From JBBQZO01 sp038207625 (GTDB lineage Bacteria > Pseudomonadota > Gammaproteobacteria > Burkholderiales > Burkholderiaceae_D), in contig JBBQZO010000001.1 in NCBI GenBank assembly GCA_038207625.1, forward strand, positions 248,001 to 312,000: a stretch of 64,000 nucleotides of DNA, written 5' to 3'. Below are positions 37,949 to 46,418 of this stretch, one piece after another. How positions within the stretch are numbered: the stretch's first letter is position 1; the number at the start of each line of letters is the position of its first letter. A program made the position numbers and the translations under genes. Under the pieces are notes generated by a model. That model did no database searches. It saw nothing but the letters and a program-made list of their open reading frames with translations, and was not told the DNA's origin.

Positions 37949-39090
37949 TGACCCCGCACCTGCCCAAACCGACCATTCTGGTGGTCGACGACACTCCCGA
38001 CAATATCGACCTGCTGTGCGCGGTGCTGGAGAACGATTACCGCACCAAGGTGGCCGTGAACGGCGAGCGGGCGCTGAAAATCGCGGGCGGCGCGCAGATG
38101 CCCGACCTGATCCTGCTCGACATCATGATGCCGGGCATGAGCGGCTACGAGGTGTGCCAGGCGCTCAAGGCCAATCCGGCCACGCGCGACATTCCCGTCA
38201 TTTTTGTCACCGCGATGAGCGAGACGGTCGACGAGCAGAAAGGGCTGGCGCTGGGCGCGGTCGACTACATCACCAAGCCGATCTCGGCGCCGATCGTGCT
38301 TGCGCGCATCAGGACCCAGCTGTCGATGAAACGCGTGCATGACTTCCTGCGCGACCAGAACGCATTCCTGGAAAGCGAGATCACGAGCCGCACGCGCGAG
38401 ATCGCCGCGCTGCAGGACGTCACGATCCACACCATGGCGTCCTTGGCCGAAACGCGCGACAGCGAGACGGGCAACCATATCCGGCGCACGTCGCACTACG
38501 TGAAGGCGCTGGCCGAGGCGCTGCGCAGCAACCCCCGTTTCGGCTATTTTTTGACCGACAAGAACATCGAATTGCTGTTCAAATCCGCGCCGCTGCACGA
38601 CATCGGCAAGATCGGCATTCCCGACCGGATCCTGCTCAAACCGGGCCGCTTCGAGCCGCACGAAATGGAGATCATGAAGACCCACACCACGCTGGGACGC
38701 GACGCGATCCTGGCGGCCGAGCGCGAGCTGGGCGTGACGGTCGACTTCCTCAAATACGCCAAGGAGATCGCCTACGGCCACCAGGAAAAGTGGGACGGCA
38801 GCGGTTACCCGGAAGGCCTGGCCGGCGACGCGATTCCGATCTCGGCGCGCCTGATGGCGGTGGCCGACGTGTATGATGCACTGATCAGCCGGCGCGTCTA
38901 CAAGGCCGGCATGACGCACGAGGCGGCGGTGGACATCATCCGCGCCGGCCGCGCCCAGCACTTCGACCCGGACATGGTCGACACCTTCCTGCTGATCCAG
39001 GACCAGTTCGTCGAGATCGCCAAACGCTACGCCGACAGCGATCACGACATGGACAAGAAACGCGCCCGGCTGGAGACCTTCACAGGCTGA
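37945..39090 (+). CDS. Response regulator with HD-GYP phosphodiesterase domain
   Basis: A 381-residue protein with an N-terminal receiver (phosphoacceptor D59 in LLDIMMPGMSG; KPIS as the conserved Lys region) and a C-terminal HD-GYP domain with all motifs: GNHIRRTSHYV, LHDIGKIGIPD, HTTLGRDAI, GHQEKWDGSGYPEGL and DVYDALISRR. It should hydrolyse cyclic di-GMP when phosphorylated. Its ATG overlaps the kinase stop, so it is almost certainly the output partner of that phosphorelay, probably controlling motility or biofilm. The HD motif here is intact, unlike in the protein at 13464. Confidence 0.95.
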
Positions 39091-39166
39091 CAGCGGGCTT
39101 GACGCGCGCCTTCACCGGCGCGCTTGACGAACCAGGCTGCGCCACTGTGGCCAGTGAAAGAAGTAA

Positions 39167-39454
39167 ATGATCGTCAGTACGGACTACCTCGGTTACGCGG
39201 CCGCCATCTGCACCACCGGCTCCTTCATTCCCCAGGTACGGATGGTGTGGCGGGCCCGCTCGGCCAGCGGCATTTCAAGCGGCATGTACCTGATTTTTAT
39301 CGCCGGCGTGGCGATGTGGCTGGGCTACGGCATCGCGCTGGGCGCCTGGCCTATCATCGTCGCCAACTTCGTCACGCTGCTGCTGGCGTCGAGCGTGCTG
39401 CTGATGAAGTGGCACTTCGAGCGCACGCTGACGGCTGGTTCGCTGCGTCGCTGA
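39167..39454 (+). CDS. SemiSWEET/PQ-loop sugar transporter-like protein
   Basis: A 95-residue protein with three membrane helices: YLGYAAAICTTGSFIPQVRM (PQ motif), ISSGMYLIFIAGVAMWLGYGI and IIVANFVTLLLASSVLLMKW. This is the size and layout of a SemiSWEET half-transporter, which dimerises to move sugars through an alternating-access pore. The conserved Trp and Asn (MWLGYG, VANF) sit where the substrate site lies in the family. Sugar specificity is not predictable. It begins 76 bp after the HD-GYP gene; co-transcription is possible. Confidence 0.88.
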   Translation: MIVSTDYLGYAAAICTTGSFIPQVRMVWRARSASGISSGMYLIFIAGVAMWLGYGIALGAWPIIVANFVTLLLASSVLLMKWHFERTLTAGSLRR

Positions 39455-39641
39455 GCTGCGCATCCATTGATTGTCTGAACCGAAGAACCGAAATACCACA
39501 GAACCGCTGATCCGCTGAGCCGCGCGCGGGCGCACTGCCGTGTGGGGATTGGGCTTTCGGTCAAACTATTCCTCAATCGTGGTTTCCGTTGGCATGTCCT
39601 CGGTCGCACGAATGCGCGTCATGCGACCAAGGTGCCGGTGC

Positions 39642-40616
39642 TTAGCGCATCTGGGTGTAGTTCACGGGCACCCATTGATAGCTCTTGCCAGCGGCGCGCA
39701 AATGCCCCAGGCCAGGAAACTGAATGTGCGCGGCGCCGATCAAGGTGCCCTCCTTGACGGCTTGCTTGAATACCTTTCCACGTGCGGCAGCGGCCGCTTT
39801 CGGGTCGCTGTCGAAGACGATCGTGACATTGGGTTTGTCGAGCTGCACGGCGGACACATGGATCAGGTCTCCCAGCACCACCAATTTTTGCCCTTCGCTT
39901 TCGATGACGTAGGAGGTATGTCCGGCCGTATGGCCAGCGCTCGCATACGATTTGACGCCGGCAACGAGCTCGGTGTTGCCATTAAATGGTTTGTACTTGT
40001 TCGCCGCAACATAGGGATTCAGGGAGCCCATTGCTCCTTGAAAAAAGCCTTTTGATGCTGCCGGCGCCTGATCCATATTCGCCTGGCTCAACCAGTAATC
40101 CGATTCATTCTGGTCAGCGCGCACGATCGCATTCGGGAAGGCGGGCACGCCGTTGGACATCAGGCCGCCAACATGATCCGGGTGCAAATGGGTCAGATAG
40201 ATTTCATCGATCTGCGCCGCCTCGTAGCCGGACGCTTTCAGGTTGGCAAGCAGCTTGCCCAGCGTGGGGCCAAACAGTCCGGCGGCACCGGTGTCGATGA
40301 GCACAAGCTTGCTACCGGTGTTGATCAGGTAAGCGTTGACCGAGGTCTCCAGCGGCGCTTTGAGAAACGCTTTCGCGAGGGCTTGGGACGTCTTGGCGGC
40401 GGGTTGCGCTAACAGCTGGTCGACTGGCAACTCGACCGTGCCATCGTTGAGCGCGGTGACCTCGAATGCACCCACCATGAGCCGGAAATACCCGGGTGCG
40501 GAGGTTTTCGCCATCGGCGCGGCGGCCATCGCCGTCCCGCCACTGCTGGTGAGCAAGGTCATCGCCGTCGCCAGCGCTGCTGCACGGGCGAGCTTGGTCA
40601 GTGTGAATTGAAACAT
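39642..40616 (-). CDS. Metallo-beta-lactamase-fold hydrolase, exported
   Basis: A 324-residue MBL-fold protein. An N-terminal signal peptide (LAATAMTLLTSSGGTAMAAA region) precedes the metal site: THLHPDHVGG (HxHxDH), the downstream His in ASAGHTAGHTSYV, the bridging Asp in LGDLIHV and the last His in AAHIQFPGLGH. It resembles periplasmic MBL hydrolases rather than antibiotic-degrading B-class enzymes. AGAGGAAAC lies before ATG 40616. It is divergent from a LysR gene; the 128-bp gap contains a strong palindrome (see operator), so that regulator may control it. Confidence 0.88.
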   Translation of the reverse strand: MFQFTLTKLARAAALATAMTLLTSSGGTAMAAAPMAKTSAPGYFRLMVGAFEVTALNDGTVELPVDQLLAQPAAKTSQALAKAFLKAPLETSVNAYLINTGSKLVLIDTGAAGLFGPTLGKLLANLKASGYEAAQIDEIYLTHLHPDHVGGLMSNGVPAFPNAIVRADQNESDYWLSQANMDQAPAASKGFFQGAMGSLNPYVAANKYKPFNGNTELVAGVKSYASAGHTAGHTSYVIESEGQKLVVLGDLIHVSAVQLDKPNVTIVFDSDPKAAAAARGKVFKQAVKEGTLIGAAHIQFPGLGHLRAAGKSYQWVPVNYTQMR

Positions 40617-40711
40617 GTGTTTCCTCTCGGGCCGCTGGGGCCTGTGGTTGTCGATACGTCCATTGTATTTGTTTGCGAAAATCGCCACAATATGCCGGTC
40701 TGCAAACAAGC

Positions 40712-40728
40712 TTTGCGATGTGCGCAAA
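40712..40728. promoter_or_regulatory. Candidate LysR operator (perfect inverted repeat)
   Basis: TTTGCG-ATGTG-CGCAAA is a perfect 6-bp inverted repeat and contains the T-N11-A core typical of LysR binding (T at 40714, A at 40726). It lies in the divergent gap between the MBL hydrolase (start 40616) and the LysR gene (start 40745), 17 bp from the latter, as expected for autoregulation. Confidence 0.65.
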
Positions 40729-40744
40729 CTACTGGGGTGTTGCC

Positions 40745-41683
40745 ATGATTGATGAAATACGCACTTTCCTGGCCGTGATGGACGCTGGCAGTCTGTCGAA
40801 AGTGGCCAACGCGCGTGGCACGGCGGTGTCGTCGGTGTCGAGGAAGATCGACGCGCTGGAAAAGAATCTGGGCGTCAAACTGCTGCATCGCAGCTCACGC
40901 GTGCTCATGCTCACCGATGCCGGCGACAAGTTCTTGCCCAGGGCGCGCGCCATCGTCTCCGAACTCGACGATGCGCAGCACGAGCTATCGAGCCTGAACG
41001 CTGATCCGCGTGGTCGCTTGACGATCACCGCGCCGTCATCGTTTGGACGTCGTCACGTCGCGCCCGCCGTGCTCAGTTTTCTCGAGCACTATCCCTTGAT
41101 TGAGATCGCCCTGCACGTGGGCGACCAGATACTGGACTTGCGCGCGCAGCGGGTGGACGTGGCGATCCGTATCGGAGCGTTGCCGGACAGCGATTTGGTT
41201 GCCACACGACTAGCTGCGCATCAAAGGCTGGCCTGTGCCAGCCCCGCCTATCTGGCTCGTCATGGCTGGCCGACGTCGCCGCAAGATCTGCTGCGTCACA
41301 ACTGCCTGACCGTCGATACGCTGCCGGTTCCGAATGGCTGGTGGTGTTTTCCCGGCGTAAACGGCGATGCGGCGCTGACGGTGCACGGTAGTTTGCGTAG
41401 CGACGATACCGAAATCCTGTTGCAGGCGGCCGTAGCCGGTATTGGGATCGGGCATCTGGCGAGCTGGCTGGTGAGCGACTTGATCGTCGCGGGGCAACTG
41501 GTGCAGCTGTTCCCCCATCAGAGCGCGAGTGATTCGAAGCACCAGCCGGCAATCCACGCGGTACGCATGCCCGGCCGCTCACATGCGGCGAAGGCGCAGT
41601 TGTTCATTGCCCATTTGCGCAGCGTATTTGGCGAGCCGCCGTATTGGGAGCGCGCGTTGGCGCCGCCGCCAGAGGTGGCCTGA
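40745..41683 (+). CDS. LysR-family transcriptional regulator
   Basis: A 312-residue regulator. The N-terminal winged helix-turn-helix (MIDEIRTFLAVMDAGSLSKV, with the recognition helix in TAVSSVSRKIDALEKNLGVKLL) is followed by the periplasmic-binding-like effector domain (from about residue 90). The N-terminus fixes the start at 40745, not at the longer frame. It is divergent from an MBL hydrolase, the classical arrangement for a LysR regulator and its target, and a perfect palindrome lies between them. The inducer is unknown. Confidence 0.93.
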   Translation: MIDEIRTFLAVMDAGSLSKVANARGTAVSSVSRKIDALEKNLGVKLLHRSSRVLMLTDAGDKFLPRARAIVSELDDAQHELSSLNADPRGRLTITAPSSFGRRHVAPAVLSFLEHYPLIEIALHVGDQILDLRAQRVDVAIRIGALPDSDLVATRLAAHQRLACASPAYLARHGWPTSPQDLLRHNCLTVDTLPVPNGWWCFPGVNGDAALTVHGSLRSDDTEILLQAAVAGIGIGHLASWLVSDLIVAGQLVQLFPHQSASDSKHQPAIHAVRMPGRSHAAKAQLFIAHLRSVFGEPPYWERALAPPPEVA

Positions 41684-42120
41684 GCAAGTGCCGACGGTCA
41701 CGCTCCGGCGTCGTGCCTGAACATTGCGCGTCGCTGTGCACGACCAATGCCGCCGGTTTGGCACGCCGGTCCCACGAGGGAAAATCGGCCCGCCGCCATC
41801 GCGCGTGCAAAGGCGTGCAAGTCTTGATGCGCCACAAACGAACCAACTTCCCCCACCCCTAGACTGCATAGTCTTGACGCCGTCGAAACGTGTGCGACAA
41901 CCCTATTGACACCCATGCCAGCGCATGCGGTCGAGTGCGTGGCAAGGCATCGGTGCGCCCAGTTTTTCCGACGTGACGGCAACAGCTGCGCTTGGCGGCG
42001 CAGTCACAGAGCAGGTGAGTGCAGTTGTATCTGGACCGAAGTTGAAGTTTTTGCAGACCCAGCCCCGCCGACGCGAGTCGGTCCGTTCATCGCAATGCAT
42101 TGATAAGGGAACATCCCATC
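41684..42120. other. Intergenic region, no gene recognised
   Basis: 437 bp between the LysR and subtilase genes. Several short frames exist but none shows a family pattern, a plausible RBS or consistent codon use. A GATAAGGGAAC segment just before 42121 serves as the subtilase leader. No repeats or strong terminator were seen. Confidence 0.5.
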
Positions 42121-43425
42121 ATGGCCAAGAAACCGACACAGCACGCCGAACCACAAGGCTCGGCACACGTCTTTAGCAGCACCGATGAGTTGATGGCGGC
42201 CGCACTCGAACGCGGCGGCGATACCTTGCAAACGGGACGTTATCTGGTCACGTTCAAGGACGGCGCGGGCGAGGAGGGCATCAAGTCGCTCAAGGACCAG
42301 GGCATGCGCATCGCCGACGCGCGCGATTTCGGCGCACAGTCGATGACGGCGCAAAGCGCGGGCGACGCCGACGCCTTGTACTTCAATGAAATCGGCGTGG
42401 CGCTGGTGGGCCGCGACGCGTTCGAGCAGCGCAGCATGAGCATCCACGACGAAATCGCCAGCGACAGCCCGGTTTCCATCATCGAACCGGAATACTTCAT
42501 GTTCGCCGACGACGTGCCGGAAGACTATCTGCGCGGCTTCATGCGCGCCGTCGAAACCATCGCCAACGACCTGGGACGCGGCGCCATCCAGCGTTCCGGC
42601 GAAGCCGAGTTCGACCCGGCCGTGCTGGGCAATACCTGGGGCCTGATCAAGTGCAAGGTGCCGCCCAGCGTGCGCAGCGGAGTTGGCATTCGCGTCGCCG
42701 TGCTCGATACGGGCTTCGACCTGGGACACCCCGATTTTGCCGGGCGCATCATCACCTCCCAAACGTTCGTCGGCCAGCCGGTGCAGGACTTGAACGGGCA
42801 CGGCACCCACACCGCCGGCACCGCGTGCGGGCCGCAAGCGCCGGCCGGCGCGATCCCGCGCTACGGCATCGCCTATCGTGGCCAGATGTTCATCGGCAAG
42901 GTGCTCACCAACGCCGGCAGCGGCACCACCGCCACCGTGCTGGCCGGCATGAACTGGGCGATTGCCAACAAGTGCGCGGTGATCTCGATGTCGCTCGGCT
43001 CGCAGTCGCCGGTGCAGGCAGCCTTCACGGCGGCCGGTTCGGCGGCGCTGGCCAACGGCTGCCTGATCATCGCCGCCGCCGGCAACGCGGCCGCCGCCAC
43101 CGGCGCGCCGGCCAACTCGCCCACCATCATGGCGGTCGCCTCGCTCGACCAGACGCTGGTGCCCTCGTCGTTCTCGGACTTCGGCAAGATCGAAATCGCC
43201 GGGCCAGGGCGCGACGTGTATTCGTCGGTGCCGCGCCCCATCCTGCACGGCATCAAGAGCGGCACCAGCATGGCTTGCCCGCATGTGGCCGGCTGCGCCG
43301 CCTTGTGGGCCGAGACCAGTCCGAACATGCGCGGCATGGTACTTTGGAACAAATTGCTCGCTTCCGCGCTGGCGCTGCCGTTCCCGCCAGCGCGGGTGGG
43401 GCGCGGCCTGGTGCAAGCACCTTGA
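42121..43425 (+). CDS. S8 (subtilisin-like) serine peptidase
   Basis: A 434-residue subtilase. The catalytic triad is D196 (RVAVLDTGFD), H227 (NGHGTHTAG) and S383 (SGTSMACPH), with the oxyanion Asn322 in AAAGN. Residues 35-130 (from TGRYLVTFKDG) look like a propeptide of the I9 type. No signal peptide or membrane helix is seen at the N-terminus, so secretion by a non-Sec route or an intracellular role is possible. A small I9-like protein is encoded 46 bp downstream. ATG 42121 follows AAGGGA. Confidence 0.92.
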   Translation: MAKKPTQHAEPQGSAHVFSSTDELMAAALERGGDTLQTGRYLVTFKDGAGEEGIKSLKDQGMRIADARDFGAQSMTAQSAGDADALYFNEIGVALVGRDAFEQRSMSIHDEIASDSPVSIIEPEYFMFADDVPEDYLRGFMRAVETIANDLGRGAIQRSGEAEFDPAVLGNTWGLIKCKVPPSVRSGVGIRVAVLDTGFDLGHPDFAGRIITSQTFVGQPVQDLNGHGTHTAGTACGPQAPAGAIPRYGIAYRGQMFIGKVLTNAGSGTTATVLAGMNWAIANKCAVISMSLGSQSPVQAAFTAAGSAALANGCLIIAAAGNAAAATGAPANSPTIMAVASLDQTLVPSSFSDFGKIEIAGPGRDVYSSVPRPILHGIKSGTSMACPHVAGCAALWAETSPNMRGMVLWNKLLASALALPFPPARVGRGLVQAP

Positions 43426-43471
43426 TGCAATAGCTTGACACGCACCCGGTTCGCCCGCACAGGAGTCGGGT

Positions 43472-43711
43472 ATGAGTCGTAACAGCGAGTGGATTATCAC
43501 GGTGTCGCCGGACTATGCGATTGGCGCCGTCGCCAGCGCGGTCCGGGCGAAAGGTTTCAAGGTCGATGCCGTGCTCAGCGCCATCGGCAGCATCACCGGA
43601 CACGCCGACGCGCACGCGGCGGCCAGCGTGCGCGCGATTCCCGGTGTGCTCGACGTGACGGAGTCGATCGGCTTTGACGTCGGGCCACCCGGTTCGCACG
43701 GCCCGTCTTAA
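43472..43711 (+). CDS. I9-like small protein, candidate subtilase inhibitor/chaperone
   Basis: A 79-residue protein with strand-helix-strand-strand-helix-strand spacing: WIITVSPDYAIGAVASAVRA, GFKVDAVLSAIGSITGHADA, then VRAIPGVLDVTESIGFDVG. The IPGV-x-x-V-x-x step and overall length resemble stand-alone I9 (propeptide-type) inhibitor domains, which block subtilases or help fold them. It directly follows the S8 gene on the same strand. AGGAG lies before ATG 43472. The I9 resemblance is by pattern only and weaker than the other calls. Confidence 0.55.
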   Translation: MSRNSEWIITVSPDYAIGAVASAVRAKGFKVDAVLSAIGSITGHADAHAAASVRAIPGVLDVTESIGFDVGPPGSHGPS

Positions 43712-43900
43712 GGCCGTCAATCACGACGGCCCGGTAAGGACGTGATTGCTTGCTTATCCCCTGGTTCGTCACCAACGAGCACGCGCTGGTTCGTGTTCGT
43801 GCAAGTTAGCGTCGTTCAGCGCCGGTGTCTCGGTCCACAGCAAGTGCGTCGCGAGCCGTGTTGCGGCATGCTCGAACCGCACGCATGCCAGCGTCGGGAC

Positions 43901-44533
43901 TCACACGCTTTCGTAGGAAGTCATTAGCTTGATACCGAGGGCGCCCATGACGCCACCAGCGGTCCGATCAATCCATGCCTTCCAGCGTAGATACACAGTT
44001 CGCGGCCCCGTCGAGGAAAGAACCAGCGCGACTAGCGTGTACCAACCTGCCTCGATCAGAAAAACCAGCGACACGATGATCATCTTAAAAACCATCGATG
44101 CATCCGCAGGCAAAAAGGCGGCAAACACGCTGGCAGAAATGATCGCGGTTTTGGGATTGCTTAGTTGCGTGGTAAGGCCCAGGAGCAGAAATCGCGATGA
44201 CATTGGGGCGCGTGAATTTTCCTCACATTCAGTGGCAAACGTCGTGCGGGCCCCGCGCCAGATGCGTATCCCAAGATACGCCAGATACAGGCCACCTCCG
44301 ACTTTGAGCAGCAGGTACAACGACGGTACCGCAAGCAACAAGCCATGCAATCCGAGCAAAGATGCAATCGAAAAAACCGTCCCTCCCAAGCCCATCCCCA
44401 TTGCGGCCAACAGGCCATTGAGCCGCCCCACGCTCGCCGCCGTGCGGGCGACCATCACGAAGCTCGGCCCTGGACTGACTGCACCTATCGTCAGCGCGCT
44501 GGCGATGCCTATCAGTTCCGGCAGATGTTGCAT
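43901..44533 (-). CDS. LysE-family amino-acid exporter
   Basis: A 210-residue protein with six predicted membrane helices of the LysE/RhtB family. Landmarks are GAVSPGPSFVMVARTAASVGR at the N-terminus, GLYLAYLGIRIWRGA after helix 3, and LTTQLSNPKTAIISASVFAAF after helix 4, with the conserved Asn-Pro. It exports amino acids or small amines. ATG 44533 opens the first helix (MQHLPELIGI). It is downstream of a GNAT gene and an XRE-cupin regulator on the same strand, which may form one unit for a toxic amino compound. Confidence 0.9.
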   Translation of the reverse strand: MQHLPELIGIASALTIGAVSPGPSFVMVARTAASVGRLNGLLAAMGMGLGGTVFSIASLLGLHGLLLAVPSLYLLLKVGGGLYLAYLGIRIWRGARTTFATECEENSRAPMSSRFLLLGLTTQLSNPKTAIISASVFAAFLPADASMVFKMIIVSLVFLIEAGWYTLVALVLSSTGPRTVYLRWKAWIDRTAGGVMGALGIKLMTSYESV

Positions 44534-44597
44534 GGTCTGATTCCTTGTCGACGAATTGAATAAGTGTGCGCGCATGCGCCAGAACCTCATTGCTGCC

Positions 44598-45071
44598 TCA
44601 AGCGTGAGGTCCCGTGAGTTTCTTTTGCATGAACACGCTGAGGGGATCATCGGTGTACGCACCGAAGCGGCCACAGCGTTCATAGCCGCAGCGCGCGTAC
44701 AGGCCAAGCGCTTCAGGCTGATATGGTCCGCTTTCCAATTTCAGCACGTCGCAAGCCGATGCAATGGCCGCAGCCTCGAGCGTCTGCAGGATCTGCTTCG
44801 CCAGTCCCAATCCGCGTTGTTGGGGGCGCACATACATGCGCTTGAGCTCACCGTATTCGGTGGACAGGACCACGGCGCCGCATCCGACGGCTTGCCCCGC
44901 GTTGTCGCGCGCCACCACAAACAGCAGCCCCTGTTCTGTGACCGATGCCAGGTCCAGCGCATGGTGGCTTTCGGGGGGATAGAGCCCGCTTTGGTAGGCA
45001 TCCAATTCGGCGATCAGCGCGATCGCATCGGCTTGGTTCGGTGATTCAAAGGAAATACGCATGGTGACCAT
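44598..45071 (-). CDS. GNAT acetyltransferase
   Basis: A 157-residue acetyltransferase. LFVVARDNAGQAVGCGAVVL and the acetyl-CoA block ELKRMYVRPQQRGLGLAKQILQTLE (QQRGLG as QxxGxG) are standard, followed by LKLESGPYQPEALGLYARCGYERCG. The closest pattern is the amino-acid or amine acetylating group. The first ATG abuts the stop of the upstream regulator; MRISFES at 45062 is an alternative start. Placement between an XRE-cupin regulator and a LysE exporter suggests detoxification by acetylation and export. Confidence 0.88.
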   Translation of the reverse strand: MVTMRISFESPNQADAIALIAELDAYQSGLYPPESHHALDLASVTEQGLLFVVARDNAGQAVGCGAVVLSTEYGELKRMYVRPQQRGLGLAKQILQTLEAAAIASACDVLKLESGPYQPEALGLYARCGYERCGRFGAYTDDPLSVFMQKKLTGPHA

Positions 45072-45671
45072 TCAGGCAGTGATAAATCCGGTATTGACAA
45101 CCACGACGTAGCGCGCGGGCAACTTGCTGGTGTTCTGAAAAACGATGCGGTGGTTCTCTTGCATGGCCAAACAATCGCCCGCTTGCAAGCTGTGGTGCTT
45201 GCCATCAACGATGAATTGCATGCAGCCCTCCAGAACCCACACTTGCTGATGGATGCCGACCTCGCGCAGTCCCGCGTCATAGGCCACCGTGGCGCCCGCC
45301 GGAAAATCGACCTGGACAATCTGCAGGGTCGAACGGAAATGTGGCGGCGAGATATTGCGCCGCGTGTAACCGGACTGCGGATCGGTCCATTGCAGCTGGT
45401 CGGCCTGCCGCACCACCGGGCTGGCGTCAGGGAGCGGCGCCTCAAACAAGGACGCCAGCGTGACGCCCAGGCCAAATGACAATTTGTCTAGCACGACGGC
45501 GGTGGGACTGGTTTCGCCCCGCTCGATCAATGAAATCATCGAGCGGCTGACATCGCTTTTTTTTGCCAGCGCATCGAGCGACAGGCCGCGCTCGGCACGC
45601 AAGGCGCTAATCCGATCGGCGATGCGCTGGTTGATGTCTAGCGGTGGATTGGTGGTTGGGGTATCTTTCAT
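45072..45671 (-). CDS. XRE-family regulator with cupin domain
   Basis: A 199-residue regulator. The N-terminal XRE helix-turn-helix is RISALRAERGLSLDALAKKS with SRSMISLIERGETSPTA, and the C-terminal half is a cupin (VGIHQQVWVLEGCMQFIVDG and the HSLQAGDCLAMQENHRIVFQ block). Such proteins sense small ligands and usually repress their own operon. ATG 45671 sits close behind a candidate promoter with an internal palindrome. GNAT and LysE genes follow on the same strand. Confidence 0.92.
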   Translation of the reverse strand: MKDTPTTNPPLDINQRIADRISALRAERGLSLDALAKKSDVSRSMISLIERGETSPTAVVLDKLSFGLGVTLASLFEAPLPDASPVVRQADQLQWTDPQSGYTRRNISPPHFRSTLQIVQVDFPAGATVAYDAGLREVGIHQQVWVLEGCMQFIVDGKHHSLQAGDCLAMQENHRIVFQNTSKLPARYVVVVNTGFITA

Positions 45672-45677
45672 GTTGGA

Positions 45678-45706
45678 AGTATTGTCCAATATGATGGACT
45701 TGTCAA
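45678..45706 (-). promoter_or_regulatory. Candidate promoter and operator of the XRE-cupin regulator
   Basis: On the minus strand TTGACA (45706-45701) and AATACT (45683-45678) are 17 bp apart. Between them lies the perfect inverted repeat GTCCA-N6-TGGAC (45684-45699), exactly overlapping the promoter spacer. This is the expected layout for a self-repressing XRE regulator. The -10 match is only partial. Confidence 0.6.
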
Positions 45707-46418
45707 TCGATGTTGTCGAACGTCTCCGACCGACCGTCGTCAAAGCTCATCGCTCAATCTGCAATCGGGCACTTGGAGCTGCTTGGCGTGCCGGCATTGC
45801 GGGTTGACCTAACCGGGTCAGCCGTCCCTATGGAAAGAATACTGTCATGGAAAGAGCTGGCTGCGGCGGGCGACGCGTGCCACTTCCCGGCCTGCCGTCG
45901 AGAGCCAAATTTGCTGCATCACGCGCAGCGACCTTACGCCGGAGCATGAGCTTTCCGGTGCTGACGATCATGCCCCCGTCGCGTACAATCGACCGGGATT
46001 GGTGCGAACCCGCCACCCCGGCATGAACTGCAAACAACAGCAACCGGCCAGGCGCAGCCGCCCGCGAACGGCTGGTGCGCGACCATCGAGGTGCACGCAG
46101 CTCAGGGATCGTGAAGTGGGCCGTGAGCGCGTTTCGCGCGGTGAATCCACCCGTTGCGCTTCGCTGGAGCGGCTGCCCCCGGTGTCAGAGCCGCTCAGAG
46201 CCGTACCGCCTTGTGAACCACGTTGTGGATGGTGAAATGAGTGATGCTGGGCGAATAGCCCAAGCACTTCCTGCGACGCTCGTTGACTTGCTAGCGCAGC
46301 GGGCGCCGAATTGGTACGGCATGGCGCACTGGATGAACTGGAAGGCACGCGCCGCTGCAACAACGCCGGTCTCGGCAGGCGGTGTCCGCCGGCTGGTAGA
46401 TTTGAGTGAGGGAAGAAC
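45707..46418. other. Intergenic region with an unexplained open frame
   Basis: About 710 bp separate the divergent XRE-cupin regulator and the serine hydrolase. A plus-strand frame from 46075 to 46458 (127 codons) contains LVDLLAQRAPNWYGMAHWMN followed by WKARAAATTPVSAGGVRRLV, which reads like protein, but it has no RBS, overlaps the hydrolase start and matches no family I know. It may be a decayed gene. No repeats were seen. Confidence 0.4.

Noticed and set aside
42004..43500. A 498-codon frame antisense to the subtilase.
   Set aside because: The triad motifs of the S8 protease are on the plus strand; the antisense frame has no motif.
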